Shown here in pieces: positions 46,899 to 56,823 of a DNA stretch of 64,000 bases; position 1 is the stretch's first letter; each line of letters opens with the position of its first letter. Origin of the DNA: an uncultured Kushneria sp. (GTDB lineage Bacteria; Pseudomonadota; Gammaproteobacteria; Pseudomonadales; Halomonadaceae); the NCBI RefSeq assembly GCF_947497025.1, contig NZ_CANMFC010000003.1:186001-250000 (forward strand). The letters are read 5' to 3'. The position numbers and the translations under genes were made by a program. The notes beneath the pieces were generated by a model, which was not told where the DNA came from, searched no databases, and was given only the letters and a program-made list of their open reading frames with translations.

Positions 46899-48482
46899 AT
46901 GGCCGACCGGCCCTGTCGTTTGCGTTTACGAAGTTGCCTATTGGGCGCGCTGCTGATGTCGGGTTCAATGATGGCCCATGCCGTGGGCATCGCCGCGCCG
47001 CAGGTCATGTCCGGGTTCAACGAACCGTTGAAGGCGCGCGTGGCGCTGCTGGATACCGGCGCGCTGCGCGCCGATGACCTTCGGGTCGCGCTGGCCGACA
47101 GTGCACGCTGGCAGGCCATGAAGATTGCGAGAAGTGCCGATACCGATACCCTGCGATTGGCAGTCAACGGCACGCCCGGCCATCTCTATCTGGATATTCA
47201 GGGCAGCCGGGCGTTGGAGACGCCCTGGCTGGATGTGGTGCTCACTCTGAGCTGGCCGGAGGGTGAGCTGACACCTCAGCTAACGCTTTTGCCATCGGCC
47301 GATGCCGTTACCGGTGAAAAAACGACTGTGTCTGCCGTTACACCTGCCCTCGAGCCGACAGCGCGCAGCAATGCGCCTGTGCCCAGTGACGTGCCCAGTG
47401 ACACAAGCCGTGGCCAGAGCGTTGATCGCCAGACACGCGTGCCAGAGACGTCTGCACAGGACAGCCGGCGCATGGCAGTGCTTGAAGAAAGGCTTGATCG
47501 ACTGGAGCAGCAGTTGCGCGCCAGCTTGGAGACCCAGGCGGCGCTGACGACGGATCTCGAGTCCGTCAGGGCGCAGTCACTGGTCAACCAGGCGCCGAAT
47601 GATGATGCTGAAATGCAGGCGCTGGCACAGCGTCAGCAGGTTCTGGAAAGCCGGCTGGATCAGCTGGGTCAGCAGAGGCTTTCGGCCGGCGTTGAGGCTT
47701 CTTCTGGCGTTTCCCGGTCTGATGCTCCGCTGCAGCAAACCTCGTCACAATCGCTGGCACCCGCACTTGATCATGGCGCCGGTCGCAATGGTGATTTTAT
47801 CTGGACCTGGGCACTGGCCGCGCTTTTATTGATGCTGGCGGGCACATGGGCAGGGATACGCCGCTGGCGGCAGCGACGCTATCGTCTGGTCAGCGCCGCA
47901 GAGCTTTCGCCGCTGATGGGGTCGGCCTCTTCCATCAGGGGCGTGTCCTCTGCCGACGAAGAAGGTAGCAACGCTCATGAGACGGGCATTATCGGCACCG
48001 AGCAAAATGAAGCATGGACGGCCCATCGCGCTCAGGTCGAGGCGATCTGCGTTGAAGCTGAGGTGTTTCATCGCCATGGCCGGCGCGAACATGCCATCAC
48101 CATGTTGAAAGAAGGACTTGCGCATTATCCGGGCGATGTTCAGCTGATACAGGCGCTGGCCGCACTGGAATCCGCCTCTGACAACGATGAGGCGCATGAT
48201 GGCCATGACGATCAACTCCGGTCGACGGCTCCGATTTCCGTACTCGAGGATTCGCCAGCACTGGCTCCAGTCTGGTCACTACAGTCTTTCCCGTCACAGG
48301 AAGAAGCCGTCGATACCGTTCAGTGGGCAGCCCCCGATAGCATGACTGGCCAGCGTATGGATTTTTCCACGGCATCGACTGCCGGATTTCCTCGTGACTG
48401 GGCACTTGAAGAGGTGGCGTTTGAGGGCGCTGATACGGATAATGAGTACCCCGATGCAGATCGACTTTCTCGTCGTGCCTGA
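46899..48482 (+). CDS. FimV-like protein (pilus/cell-pole assembly, N-terminal domain)
   Basis: A 527-residue membrane-anchored protein. It has a signal peptide (ending near MAHA), then the FimV N-terminal domain: GIAAPQVMSGFNEPLKARVALLDTGALRADDL resembles the G-L-G-x-I-x-V-x-S-x-L-N-x-P-L segment. A Ser/Thr-rich linker and a coiled coil (about 190-235, EERLDRLEQQLRAS) follow, then one membrane span (~300-320) and a cytoplasmic acidic tail. The tail has a short TPR-like segment (AITMLKEGLAHYPGDVQLIQALAAL). The asd-fimV-truA order is the usual one in Pseudomonas. It is smaller than PaFimV. ATG 46899 follows GGGAG. Confidence 0.85.
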   Translation: MADRPCRLRLRSCLLGALLMSGSMMAHAVGIAAPQVMSGFNEPLKARVALLDTGALRADDLRVALADSARWQAMKIARSADTDTLRLAVNGTPGHLYLDIQGSRALETPWLDVVLTLSWPEGELTPQLTLLPSADAVTGEKTTVSAVTPALEPTARSNAPVPSDVPSDTSRGQSVDRQTRVPETSAQDSRRMAVLEERLDRLEQQLRASLETQAALTTDLESVRAQSLVNQAPNDDAEMQALAQRQQVLESRLDQLGQQRLSAGVEASSGVSRSDAPLQQTSSQSLAPALDHGAGRNGDFIWTWALAALLLMLAGTWAGIRRWRQRRYRLVSAAELSPLMGSASSIRGVSSADEEGSNAHETGIIGTEQNEAWTAHRAQVEAICVEAEVFHRHGRREHAITMLKEGLAHYPGDVQLIQALAALESASDNDEAHDGHDDQLRSTAPISVLEDSPALAPVWSLQSFPSQEEAVDTVQWAAPDSMTGQRMDFSTASTAGFPRDWALEEVAFEGADTDNEYPDADRLSRRA

Positions 48483-48544
48483 AAGGGCATGAGGCAAGGT
48501 TGGTCTGGCAGTCTCTTACATGAGGACGGCCGGCGGGAGAGCGC

Positions 48545-49495
48545 ATGCTTTTCTTGCCGGGTTTCCCTGCATTACCGAGTCACATGTCTCTTTTTACACG
48601 ACTGGATGAAAACGAGCGCGTCAGCGGCCGTATTGCGCTGGGCCTGGAGTATCGTGGTACGGCTTATCAGGGCTGGCAGCGTCTGAACCATGGCCCTTCT
48701 CTTCAGGCTTCTCTCGAGGCGGCGCTTTCCCGCATTGCACAGTCTCCCATCGAAGTCATGTGCAGCGGACGTACCGATAGCGGTGTGCATGCCACCCGGC
48801 AGATCGTGCATTTTGATACCACCAGCGCCCGCACGCTGAAGGCCTGGGTCATGGGGACCAACGTCAACCTGCCGCGCGATATGTCGGTGCGCTGGGCGCG
48901 TCTCATGCCGCACGACTTTCACGCCCGATTTTCAAGCCTGGCCCGCCGCTATCGCTATGTGATTCTCAACCAGCCCGTGCCGCCGGCGCTCGATGCCGAG
49001 CACATGACCTGGCACCGGACACCACTGGATGAAACGCGCATGCACGAGGCGGCGCAGACGCTGGTCGGCGAGCACGATTTTTCCGGCTACCGCGCGGCCG
49101 GCTGTCAATCCAGTACGCCCTGGCGCCATGTCCACTTTGTCGAGGTGACGCGAGTGGGCCCCCTGGTTATTATCGATATTCAGGCCAACGCCTTTTTACA
49201 TCACATGGTGCGCAATATCGCCGGCGTTTTGCTCACCGTTGGCGATGGACGGCGTGAGGTTTCTCGCACGCGTGACATTCTGGAAAGCAGGGATCGTACG
49301 CTTTCCGAGGCGACTGCGCCGGCGCAGGGGCTGCACTTCGTCGATGTGTACTATGATCCACGATTCGAACTGCCGGCCGAGCCGCTGGGGCCGGCCGAGC
49401 TTTATTTCAGCGGTGAATGGACCGGTCAGCGTACGCTGCCCGCCTCGAACTATCAGCGTCCGGTCTATCGCGGTGAACCGGCAGAACATCTGTAA
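48545..49495 (+). CDS. truA: tRNA pseudouridine(38-40) synthase
   Basis: It forms pseudouridine in the anticodon stem of tRNAs. It has 316 residues from ATG 48545, which has GGGAG 6 bases upstream; an ATG at 48584 would give a shorter form. The catalytic Asp78 is in CSGRTDSGVHATRQIVHF. The WQRLN loop and RYRYVILN are family features. The C-terminal ~40 residues (FELPAEPLGPAELYFSG onward) exceed the E. coli form. trpF follows 18 bases later. Confidence 0.95.
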   Translation: MLFLPGFPALPSHMSLFTRLDENERVSGRIALGLEYRGTAYQGWQRLNHGPSLQASLEAALSRIAQSPIEVMCSGRTDSGVHATRQIVHFDTTSARTLKAWVMGTNVNLPRDMSVRWARLMPHDFHARFSSLARRYRYVILNQPVPPALDAEHMTWHRTPLDETRMHEAAQTLVGEHDFSGYRAAGCQSSTPWRHVHFVEVTRVGPLVIIDIQANAFLHHMVRNIAGVLLTVGDGRREVSRTRDILESRDRTLSEATAPAQGLHFVDVYYDPRFELPAEPLGPAELYFSGEWTGQRTLPASNYQRPVYRGEPAEHL

Positions 49496-49513
49496 TCACC
49501 AGGACATCTGTAG

Positions 49514-50143
49514 ATGCGAACCCGAATCAAGATCTGTGGACTGACGCGTGAAGCGGATATCGATGCTGCCGTACAGGCCGGCGCCGATGCACTGGGCTTT
49601 GTCATGTGGCCCGGCAGCAAGCGGGCACTGACGCCCGAGCGCCTTGAACAACTCAGTGCTCGGGTGCCACCTTTTGTGACCCGGGTGGGGCTGTTTGTCG
49701 ATCAGGAGCCGGATCTGGTTGCGAACTGTGCCCCCTGGCTTGACATGCTTCAGTTTCATGGTGAAGAACCTCCCGAGGCCTGCGAGCTTTATGGCATGAG
49801 CTGGCTCAAGGCTCTGCGCATGCGCGATGATATTGATCTTCATGAGCAGGCCGAGCGCTATCATCGCTCGCGCGGCCTGCTGCTGGATGCCTACCGTCCC
49901 GGCGTGCCGGGAGGAACCGGCGACACCTTTGACTGGTCGCGTGTCCCTGGTGATCTGGCGCTGCCGATCATACTGGCCGGTGGCCTGACACCGGATAACA
50001 TCGCCCGGGCCGTCCATCAGGTCGCACCTCACGGGGTGGACGTCTCGGGTGGGGTGGAGGCCGCTGCGGGTCTGAAGGACCATGACCTGATCAAGAACTT
50101 TATTGATCGGGTATGGGAAGCGGATGCCGCTCCGGCGCGCTGA
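49514..50143 (+). CDS. trpF: Phosphoribosylanthranilate isomerase
   Basis: The tryptophan pathway step that isomerises N-(5-phosphoribosyl)anthranilate. It is a single-domain TIM barrel of 209 residues, not fused to TrpC. Catalytic Cys8 (KICGL) and Asp125 (LLLDAY) are visible, with GGLTPDNIARA and DVSGGVEAAAGLKD near the phosphate site. AGGACAT lies before the ATG. It sits between truA and accD, as in pseudomonads. Confidence 0.97.
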   Translation: MRTRIKICGLTREADIDAAVQAGADALGFVMWPGSKRALTPERLEQLSARVPPFVTRVGLFVDQEPDLVANCAPWLDMLQFHGEEPPEACELYGMSWLKALRMRDDIDLHEQAERYHRSRGLLLDAYRPGVPGGTGDTFDWSRVPGDLALPIILAGGLTPDNIARAVHQVAPHGVDVSGGVEAAAGLKDHDLIKNFIDRVWEADAAPAR

Positions 50144-50168
50144 CACTGACAGACGGTAGAAAAAGGTT

Positions 50169-50203
50169 GTGAGGGTGTACATGCACGCCGGGCTGGCCCT
50201 CAC
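50169..50203 (+). promoter_or_regulatory. Inverted repeat upstream of accD
   Basis: GTGAGGG (50169-50175) and CCCTCAC (50197-50203) are perfect arms with a 21-base loop, about 100 bases before accD. No T-run follows. It may be a leader structure; function is unknown. Confidence 0.3.
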
Positions 50204-50300
50204 TGCCGTCGATGATTGATAATGGGGCCATGCGTCATGTGTTGTTTTCGGCGCGCCCATTTAAAAGACTGACCATCAACGATATGGAAGCCCTTTCTCG

Positions 50301-51233
50301 ATGAGCTGGCTCGACAAGATTGTTCCTTCAATGGGGCGTACTGCCCGTACCGATCGTCGCAACAACATTCCCGACGGCCTGTGGCGTAAATGTCCCAATT
50401 GCGAGGCTGTCCTTTATCGACCCGAGCTTGAACGGCATCACAATGTCTGTCCCAAGTGTGATCACCACCTGCGTTTGAACGCACGTCGCCGTCTGTCCTG
50501 GTTTCTCGACAGCGAGGGCCGCGAAGAGATCGCCGCTCAGCTCGAGCCGGTAGACCGACTCAAGTTTCGTGACTCCAAGAAGTACAAGGACCGACTGGCC
50601 GGTGCGCAGAAGGCGACCGAGGAAAAGGATGCACTGGTCGTCATGAAAGGGACCCTGGACGGCCTGCCGGTCGTGGCCGTGGCGTTCGAGTTCGAATTCA
50701 TGGGCGGCTCCATGGGCAGCGTCGTGGGCGAGAAATTCGTGCGCGCCGCAACGATCGCTCGGGAAGAGAAGCGTCCGCTGGTCTGCTTTGCCGCCTCCGG
50801 TGGTGCGCGCATGCAGGAAGCGCTGTTCTCGCTGATGCAGATGGCCAAGACCTCGGCGGCGCTGGAGCGTCTCAGTGGCGCTGGTGTCCCCTATATCTCC
50901 GTGCTCACGGATCCGGTCTTTGGCGGCGTATCGGCATCGCTGGCCATGCTCGGAGATCTGAACGTGGCCGAGCCCAATGCCCTGATCGGCTTTGCCGGAC
51001 CGCGCGTTATCGAGCAGACCGTGCGTGAAAAGCTCCCCGAGGGCTTTCAGCGCAGCGAGTTCCTGCTGGAGCACGGCACGGTTGACATGATCATCCACCG
51101 CAGCGAAATGCGCACCCGGCTGGGTCGTATTCTGCGCACGCTGACCGATCGTCCCTCCGAGCCTGCCGTGACCATGCTGGAAGATGTGGAAGGGGATGAT
51201 GGGACACCGTACAGCGCCGAGGCTGCGCGCTGA
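50301..51233 (+). CDS. accD: Acetyl-CoA carboxylase, carboxyltransferase subunit beta
   Basis: With AccA it transfers the carboxyl group from biotin to acetyl-CoA, giving malonyl-CoA for fatty acids. It has 310 residues (E. coli 304). The Zn ribbon is at Cys31, Cys34, Cys50 and Cys53 (CPNC and CPKC). The carboxyltransferase core shows [37 protein letters not shown] and [14 protein letters not shown]. The C-terminal tail is acidic. folC follows after 5 bases. Confidence 0.98.
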   Translation: MSWLDKIVPSMGRTARTDRRNNIPDGLWRKCPNCEAVLYRPELERHHNVCPKCDHHLRLNARRRLSWFLDSEGREEIAAQLEPVDRLKFRDSKKYKDRLAGAQKATEEKDALVVMKGTLDGLPVVAVAFEFEFMGGSMGSVVGEKFVRAATIAREEKRPLVCFAASGGARMQEALFSLMQMAKTSAALERLSGAGVPYISVLTDPVFGGVSASLAMLGDLNVAEPNALIGFAGPRVIEQTVREKLPEGFQRSEFLLEHGTVDMIIHRSEMRTRLGRILRTLTDRPSEPAVTMLEDVEGDDGTPYSAEAAR

Positions 51234-51238
51234 TCATC

Positions 51239-52498
51239 ATGTCTCGCACCTTGACACAGTGGCTGGCCCACCTGGAAAAGCTTCATCCGGTCGCCATTGA
51301 TCTGGGGCTTGATCGCATTCGTATCGTGGCCGAACATCTGGGGCTGCTGTCCGGCCCCATCGCACGCCAGGTGGTGACTGTCGCCGGTACCAATGGCAAG
51401 GGCTCGACCGTGGCCATGCTGGAAGCCGTAGCGCGTGCTCATGGGCTGAGAACGGCCAGCTATACCTCGCCTCATCTGCTTCGTTATAACGAACGCCTCC
51501 ACCTGGATGGTGATGAGGTCAGTGATGAATCGCTGATCGACGCTTTCGAGCGCATCGAGGCCGCACGTGGTGATACCGGTCTGACCTATTTTGAAATGGG
51601 CACGCTCGCAGCGCTGGTCATCATTCGTGACCGTGCCCCGGACATGGCCATTCTTGAAGTCGGGCTGGGCGGTCGGCTTGATGCCACCAACATCATCGAT
51701 GCCGATGTCGGCATAGTGACCAGCGTAGCGCTGGATCATGCCGATTTTCTCGGCACGGATATCGAAAACATCGGCGCCGAAAAAGCCGGCATTCTGCGCG
51801 CCGGCCGACCGGCCATCCTGGGCAGTCGCCGGATGGTCTCAAGCGTGGCAGCACATGCCGCGGCTCTGCCGGTGTCCCGCTGTCTGGTGCTGGGACAGGA
51901 CTTTGACTGGCAGCGCGAAGAGGACGGTCGCTGGCGATGGCAGCGGCCGGCCGGCGGGGCTGCACTGCCATCGCTTCCCGATCCGGGACTGCCATTGGAC
52001 AACGCTGTCAGTGCGCTGACAGCGCTCGAAACCCTGAACCTGCCGCTTGAGGCTGAAAGGCTTGAACAGGCGTTTTCCGGTATTCGACTGGCCGGACGCA
52101 TGCAGCGCATTGGGCGCTACTGTCTGGATGTGGCTCACAATCCGCATGCGGCCGGCTATGTGGCCAACCAGCTGGTGCAAAAAACCGTGACACGGCGCGT
52201 AGCACTACTGGGCATGCTGGGTGACAAGGATGCCGAGGGCGTCATCGATGCCCTCTGGCCGGTGGTCGATGACTGGCTGCCGGTCACCCTGTCGGGGGCT
52301 CGGGCGCGCCATGGCGAGACGCTGGCAGAAATTATCCAGTCCCGCGGCGGGCAGGTGATTGCCGTGGCTGATGGCTCGGTCGCGGGCATCGATTGGCTGG
52401 AACAACATTCACAACATGATGACGTACTGGTTTGCGGCTCCTTTTTTACCGTGGCAGAAGCTTTGGCTCGGCTCGAAAGGGGCGAGGGAACCGCGTAA
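51239..52498 (+). CDS. folC: Bifunctional dihydrofolate/folylpolyglutamate synthase
   Basis: It adds glutamate to dihydropteroate and to folates. It has 419 residues (E. coli 422). The P-loop is GTNGKGS at residues 50-56, followed by the YTSPHLLRYNER motif, LEVGLGGRLDATN and the Glu-ligase Mg site. DVAHNPHAAGY lies in the C-terminal domain. accD and folC are almost contiguous, and dedD begins 15 bases after the stop. Confidence 0.97.
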   Translation: MSRTLTQWLAHLEKLHPVAIDLGLDRIRIVAEHLGLLSGPIARQVVTVAGTNGKGSTVAMLEAVARAHGLRTASYTSPHLLRYNERLHLDGDEVSDESLIDAFERIEAARGDTGLTYFEMGTLAALVIIRDRAPDMAILEVGLGGRLDATNIIDADVGIVTSVALDHADFLGTDIENIGAEKAGILRAGRPAILGSRRMVSSVAAHAAALPVSRCLVLGQDFDWQREEDGRWRWQRPAGGAALPSLPDPGLPLDNAVSALTALETLNLPLEAERLEQAFSGIRLAGRMQRIGRYCLDVAHNPHAAGYVANQLVQKTVTRRVALLGMLGDKDAEGVIDALWPVVDDWLPVTLSGARARHGETLAEIIQSRGGQVIAVADGSVAGIDWLEQHSQHDDVLVCGSFFTVAEALARLERGEGTA

Positions 52499-52513
52499 CA
52501 AGGAGAGAGTCGC

Positions 52514-53290
52514 ATGAAATACGGCATGCGTGAGCGCATCAGCGGTATCGTCATTATCGTGGCACTGGCTCTGATCCTGCTGCCTATCCTGTTTGGTGGC
52601 TCAAGCGACGAGGACGAGAGCAGTAATGACTCGTCGGTGGTTATCGAGCAGCCCATCGAGATGTCACAACCTGATGTGGCCGCTCCACAGTCACCTCTGC
52701 CTGAAGATGATGGCAATGCTGATAACGCCAGTGACCAATTCGGGCAGGCCAGTCAAAACAATCAGCTTTTCCCGGACCGCGAGCGTGAGTCAGCATCGGC
52801 ACAGACGCCGGCATCCAGCGAGCCGTCCTCTTCACGAACCGATTCGCGCGACAGCGCCACGACACGTGCGGGCAATGGCGCTACCTCTTCAGCCAACACT
52901 GGGTCAGCCAGTACCAGCAAGCCTGCAACCCCTGCCCGAGACAGCAATGTCGGCAACACTCAGCGTCAGACGCCGGCACGCAGTGATGATTCCTCGGGAG
53001 ACCCGATCATGGCTGCCGCCAATCGCAACAGCCACAGTGCCTCGCAGGCTTCCGGCAGCGGTGGCTGGGCCGTGCAGGCCGGTAGCTTTGGGCAGCCCGG
53101 CAACGCCGACCGCCTGATCGAGCAGCTCAAGGCACAGGGTTTTTCGGCCTACAAGCAGCCGCGCGGTGAGCTCAATACGGTGTACGTCGGTCCTTTTGGC
53201 TCGACCGAAGAGAGTGAGCGCGCACGTGCCGAACTGCAGGAAAAGGCCAATATCAAGGGGCTGATCGTTCGCCGCGAAGGTGGTCAGTGA
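52514..53290 (+). CDS. dedD: DedD-like SPOR-domain protein
   Basis: An inner-membrane protein with a periplasmic SPOR domain, which binds denuded peptidoglycan at the division site. It has 258 residues. A short cytoplasmic start and one membrane span (about 10-30) precede a Ser/Thr/Asp-rich disordered linker (35-175). The SPOR domain (about 180-258) has GWAVQAGSFGQPGNADRL, YVGPFGSTEES and GLIVRRE. The linker is long and acidic. cvpA overlaps its stop by 4 bases. The name is by gene order and domain. Confidence 0.9.
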   Translation: MKYGMRERISGIVIIVALALILLPILFGGSSDEDESSNDSSVVIEQPIEMSQPDVAAPQSPLPEDDGNADNASDQFGQASQNNQLFPDRERESASAQTPASSEPSSSRTDSRDSATTRAGNGATSSANTGSASTSKPATPARDSNVGNTQRQTPARSDDSSGDPIMAAANRNSHSASQASGSGGWAVQAGSFGQPGNADRLIEQLKAQGFSAYKQPRGELNTVYVGPFGSTEESERARAELQEKANIKGLIVRREGGQ

Positions 53291-53841
53291 GCTGGACCTG
53301 GATTGACTGGGCGTTCGTTATCATTCTGGGGTTTTCAGTCCTGTCGGGATTTGCGCGCGGCTTCATTCGTGAAGGGCTGGGGCTGGCCGCGTGGATTGCT
53401 GCACTGCTGACGGCCCGGGCCTTTGCAGAACCTGCCGCTGGTCTTTTTGCCGACTATATCGACAGTCAACAGATTCGATTGGTGGTCGGCTTTGTACTGG
53501 TGGTATTTGTCGTGCTGCTACTGGCCAACCTGGTGATCAGGCTACTGCACGCCATGATTGAATGGGTGGGCATGGGGTTTTTCAATCGTCTCATGGGCGC
53601 TGCATTCGGGCTGCTGCGAGGTGGTTTTGTGCTGGTGATGATCGTGGCCGTGGTCGGGTTGACCCCGTTGAGCCAGACCGCCGACTGGCAGCAGTCGACA
53701 TTTTTACCTTGGGTCGAGCAGGGGCGTGATCTGGCTCTTCGCCAGTATCAGCAGCTCGACAGGGATCAGTCCCTCATGGATGAAGCATCGCAGCGCGCTC
53801 GTGAACTGCAGGGGCATCTGCCACGGCAGATGCCGCAATGA
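53287..53841 (+). CDS. cvpA: CvpA-family inner-membrane protein
   Basis: A 184-residue membrane protein with four hydrophobic segments (about 5-22, 28-45, 60-85 and 100-125). The start WIDWAFVIILGFSVLSGFARGFIREGL and the second segment match CvpA, linked in E. coli to colicin V production and envelope homeostasis. The start is GTG 53287, overlapping dedD (GTGA). The order dedD-cvpA-purF is the classical one. Confidence 0.93.
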   Translation: MSWTWIDWAFVIILGFSVLSGFARGFIREGLGLAAWIAALLTARAFAEPAAGLFADYIDSQQIRLVVGFVLVVFVVLLLANLVIRLLHAMIEWVGMGFFNRLMGAAFGLLRGGFVLVMIVAVVGLTPLSQTADWQQSTFLPWVEQGRDLALRQYQQLDRDQSLMDEASQRARELQGHLPRQMPQ

Positions 53842-53900
53842 TCAAGCGATCAGTACGGCCGGCAATACGCCGGCAATCACCGACAGCGAGGATGTAACGC

Positions 53901-55418
53901 ATGTGCGGTATCGTGGGCCTGATGGCCAACTCGATGGTAAACCAGGCAGTTTATGATGCGCTGACGGTGCAGCAGCACCGGGGCCAGGATGCTGCCGGCA
54001 TGATGACCTGGGACAACGGGCGCTTTTTGCTGCGCAAAAGCAATGGCCTGGTGCGAGATGTTTTTCATACGCGTCACATGCAAAGACTCAAGGGCAATAT
54101 CGGCATCGGTCATGTGCGCTATCCGACCGCCGGCTCTGCCAGCGAGTCGGAGTCCCAGCCCTTCTACGTCAATTCTCCCTATGGGATTGCGCTGGTTCAC
54201 AACGGGAATCTGACCAATTCCGAGCAGCTCGTGGCCGAGCTGTTCAATGCCGATCTGCGCCATATTAACACCAGCTCCGATTCCGAGGTGCTGCTCAATG
54301 TGTTTGCTCATGAGCTTGGCAAGCAGGGGCATCAGCTGGAAGCAGAGGATATCTTTGATGCCATTCGCCGAGTGCATCGTCGCTGCAAGGGTGGCTATGC
54401 GGCGGTGTCGATCATCAACGGCAAGGGGCTGGTTGCCTTCCGTGACCCACACGGCATTCGCCCTGTGGTATTTGGTCGACGCGACACGCCCGAAGGGCCG
54501 GAATACATGATTGCGTCCGAATCGGTGGCACTCGATGTGGCAGGCTTTGAGCTGATCCGCGATCTGGCCCCGGGCGAGGCGCTTTATATCGATATGGAAC
54601 GCCATCTGCATACACAGCAGTGCGTGGAAAACGCTCGGCTAACGCCCTGCATTTTCGAGTATGTCTATCTATCCCGGCCGGATTCGATCATCGATGGCGC
54701 CAACGTTTACGCCACGCGCATGCGCATGGGGCAAAAGCTCGCCGAGAAGATCAAGCGCGACTGGCCCGGGCACGATATCGATGTCGTGATCCCCATTCCC
54801 GATACCAGTCGTACGGCGGCCCTGGAGCTGGCCCTGCATCTGAACGTGCCGTATCGAGAAGGCTTCATGAAAAACCGTTATATCGGGCGCACCTTCATCA
54901 TGCCGGGGCAGACCCAGCGTCAGAAGTCGGTTCGTCAAAAGCTCAATGCCATCGATATCGAGTTTTCCGGCAAGAATGTGCTGCTGGTAGATGATTCCAT
55001 TGTGCGGGGTACCACCTGCAACGAGATCATTCAGATGGCCCGCGAGGCCGGAGCCAAAAACGTCTATTTTGCTTCCGCAGCACCCGCGGTACGCTATCCC
55101 AATGTCTACGGGATCGACATGCCGGTGGCCATGGAGCTGATTGCCTTCGATCGCACGACCGATGATGTGGCTGAGCTGATCGGGGCGGATCGGCTGGTCT
55201 ATCAGGATCTCGACGATCTCAAGGAGGCGGTCAGGGAGGTCAACCCCACGCTAACTGAATTTGATTGCTCGGTCTTTGATGGTTGCTATGTGACCGGCGA
55301 TATCGACCCGGATTACCTGGCCCGCCTTGAAATTGCCCGTAGCGATGCTGCCAAACAGCAGTCCAGCGGCGGTCATGCGCAGGTGGATCTTCACAACGAT
55401 GTCGAGGAAGTTGACTGA
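53901..55418 (+). CDS. purF: Amidophosphoribosyltransferase
   Basis: It makes 5-phosphoribosylamine, the first step of purine synthesis. It has 505 residues, the same as E. coli. The N-terminal nucleophile Cys2 is in MCGIVGL, and the glutaminase domain carries HRGQDAAG. The phosphoribosyltransferase domain carries [13 protein letters not shown] for PRPP binding. No propeptide is present. A PurR-type operator was not recognised in the 59-base gap after cvpA. A terminator follows. Confidence 0.98.
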   Translation: MCGIVGLMANSMVNQAVYDALTVQQHRGQDAAGMMTWDNGRFLLRKSNGLVRDVFHTRHMQRLKGNIGIGHVRYPTAGSASESESQPFYVNSPYGIALVHNGNLTNSEQLVAELFNADLRHINTSSDSEVLLNVFAHELGKQGHQLEAEDIFDAIRRVHRRCKGGYAAVSIINGKGLVAFRDPHGIRPVVFGRRDTPEGPEYMIASESVALDVAGFELIRDLAPGEALYIDMERHLHTQQCVENARLTPCIFEYVYLSRPDSIIDGANVYATRMRMGQKLAEKIKRDWPGHDIDVVIPIPDTSRTAALELALHLNVPYREGFMKNRYIGRTFIMPGQTQRQKSVRQKLNAIDIEFSGKNVLLVDDSIVRGTTCNEIIQMAREAGAKNVYFASAAPAVRYPNVYGIDMPVAMELIAFDRTTDDVAELIGADRLVYQDLDDLKEAVREVNPTLTEFDCSVFDGCYVTGDIDPDYLARLEIARSDAAKQQSSGGHAQVDLHNDVEEVD

Positions 55419-55465
55419 TCCTCGCGCCCGCGGCAGGGTAAGGACTCGCTGAAGGGTATTCATTG

Positions 55466-55494
55466 AATGACCGGGCCATGCGCCCGGTCATTTT
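55466..55494 (+). terminator. Terminator of purF
   Basis: AATGACCGGG / CCCGGTCATT form a perfect 10-bp stem with a 7-base loop followed by TTTT. Confidence 0.88.
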
Positions 55495-55576
55495 GTTCAT
55501 GACGATCAGGGTCAACGTTGGCCGTGTGTTTTCTGAATGACGTCACGGCCCTTGACCCGTTACAGGGAAAGCCACC

Positions 55577-56770
55577 ATGTTCGAAAAAGACGCCCGGGGC
55601 GAGAGCCTGCATCCGGATACGCTGGCCATTCGTGCCGGTCATCAGCGCACTCATGAGCAGGAACACAGCGAGCCGATCTTTCCCACCTCAAGCTTTGTCT
55701 ATGAAAGCGCCGCTGAAGCCGCGCGCAAGTTTTCCGGCGAGGAGCCGGGCAACGTTTACTCACGCTTTACCAACCCCAGCGTGCAGACATTTGAAGCTCG
55801 GCTTGCAGCGATGGAAGGGGCTCAGGCCTGTGTGGCCACATCATCAGGCATGGCTGCCATCATGTCGACCGTGCTCGGGCTTCTGGAATCCGGTGACGAG
55901 ATTGTCGCCTCACGGGCGCTTTTTGGCTCCACGGTCAGCCTGTTTGCCAAATATTTTGGCAAGTTCGGGGTGGTGACCCATTTCGTGGAGCTTTCCGATC
56001 TGGAGAGCTGGAAGGCGGCCATAACGCCACGTACGAAATTGTTGTTTGCCGAGACGCCTTCCAACCCCTTGTCCGAGATTGCCGATATTCGTGCGCTGGC
56101 GGATATCGCGCATGACCACGGCGCCTGGCTTGCCATCGATAACTGCTTTTGCACGCCGGTGCTCTTGCGCCCGATCGAGCATGGGGCGGATCTGATCATT
56201 CACTCGGCAACCAAGTATCTCGACGGGCAGGGGCGTGCCATCGGCGGTGCCGTGGCCGGTCGCGCCGACCTGATCAAGGAAGTGCACGGGGTGGTGCGTA
56301 CCTGTGGCCCGAGCATGAGCCCTTTCAATGCCTGGATTTTTACCAAGGGTCTGGAAACGCTGGGGCTACGCATGCGCGCACACTGTGACAATGCGCTGGC
56401 ACTGGCGAAGTGGCTTGAGGCGCATCCCGGTGTGGAAAGAGTGCACTACAGTGGCCTGACGTCCCATCCACAGCATGCGCTGGCTGCGCGTCAGCAAAGC
56501 GGCTTCGGCGCCGTGCTGGGCGTGGAAGTGAAGGGCGGGCGTGAGGGCGCGTGGTCGGTGATTGACGCCACACAACTCTTGTCGATTACCGGCAATCTGG
56601 GCGATCTCAAAACCACCATCACCCATCCGGCCACCACGACCCACGGACGCCTCAGCGATGAGCAGCGGGCCACGGCTGGCATCACGGAAGGGTTGATCCG
56701 CATTGCGGTCGGGCTTGAGCATCTTGAGGATATCAAAAGGGATCTGTCACGCGGGCTGGACGCGCTTTAA
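55577..56770 (+). CDS. metZ: O-succinylhomoserine sulfhydrylase
   Basis: A PLP enzyme that makes homocysteine from O-succinylhomoserine and sulfide, a direct route to methionine. It has 397 residues. The PLP lysine is Lys213 in HSATKYLDGQGRAIGGAV; SNPLSEIADI, DNCFCTPVLLRPIEHGAD and CGPSMSPFNAWIF are further signatures. The DGQGR motif after the lysine fits MetZ rather than MetB/MetC. With sulfide from cysJI the pathway is plausible. It lies after purF, as in Pseudomonas. Confidence 0.95.
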   Translation: MFEKDARGESLHPDTLAIRAGHQRTHEQEHSEPIFPTSSFVYESAAEAARKFSGEEPGNVYSRFTNPSVQTFEARLAAMEGAQACVATSSGMAAIMSTVLGLLESGDEIVASRALFGSTVSLFAKYFGKFGVVTHFVELSDLESWKAAITPRTKLLFAETPSNPLSEIADIRALADIAHDHGAWLAIDNCFCTPVLLRPIEHGADLIIHSATKYLDGQGRAIGGAVAGRADLIKEVHGVVRTCGPSMSPFNAWIFTKGLETLGLRMRAHCDNALALAKWLEAHPGVERVHYSGLTSHPQHALAARQQSGFGAVLGVEVKGGREGAWSVIDATQLLSITGNLGDLKTTITHPATTTHGRLSDEQRATAGITEGLIRIAVGLEHLEDIKRDLSRGLDAL

Positions 56771-56780
56771 CCCAGCTTTT

Positions 56781-56813
56781 ATCAGGGCTTCAGGAAATGC
56801 CTGAGGCCCTGAT
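56781..56813. terminator. Hairpin between metZ and the convergent LysR gene
   Basis: ATCAGGGC / GCCCTGAT (8 bp) with an inner CAGG / CCTG stem and a short loop. No T-run follows on the + strand, so it is at best a weak terminator. Confidence 0.4.
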
Positions 56814-56823
56814 GGGTCCATGT

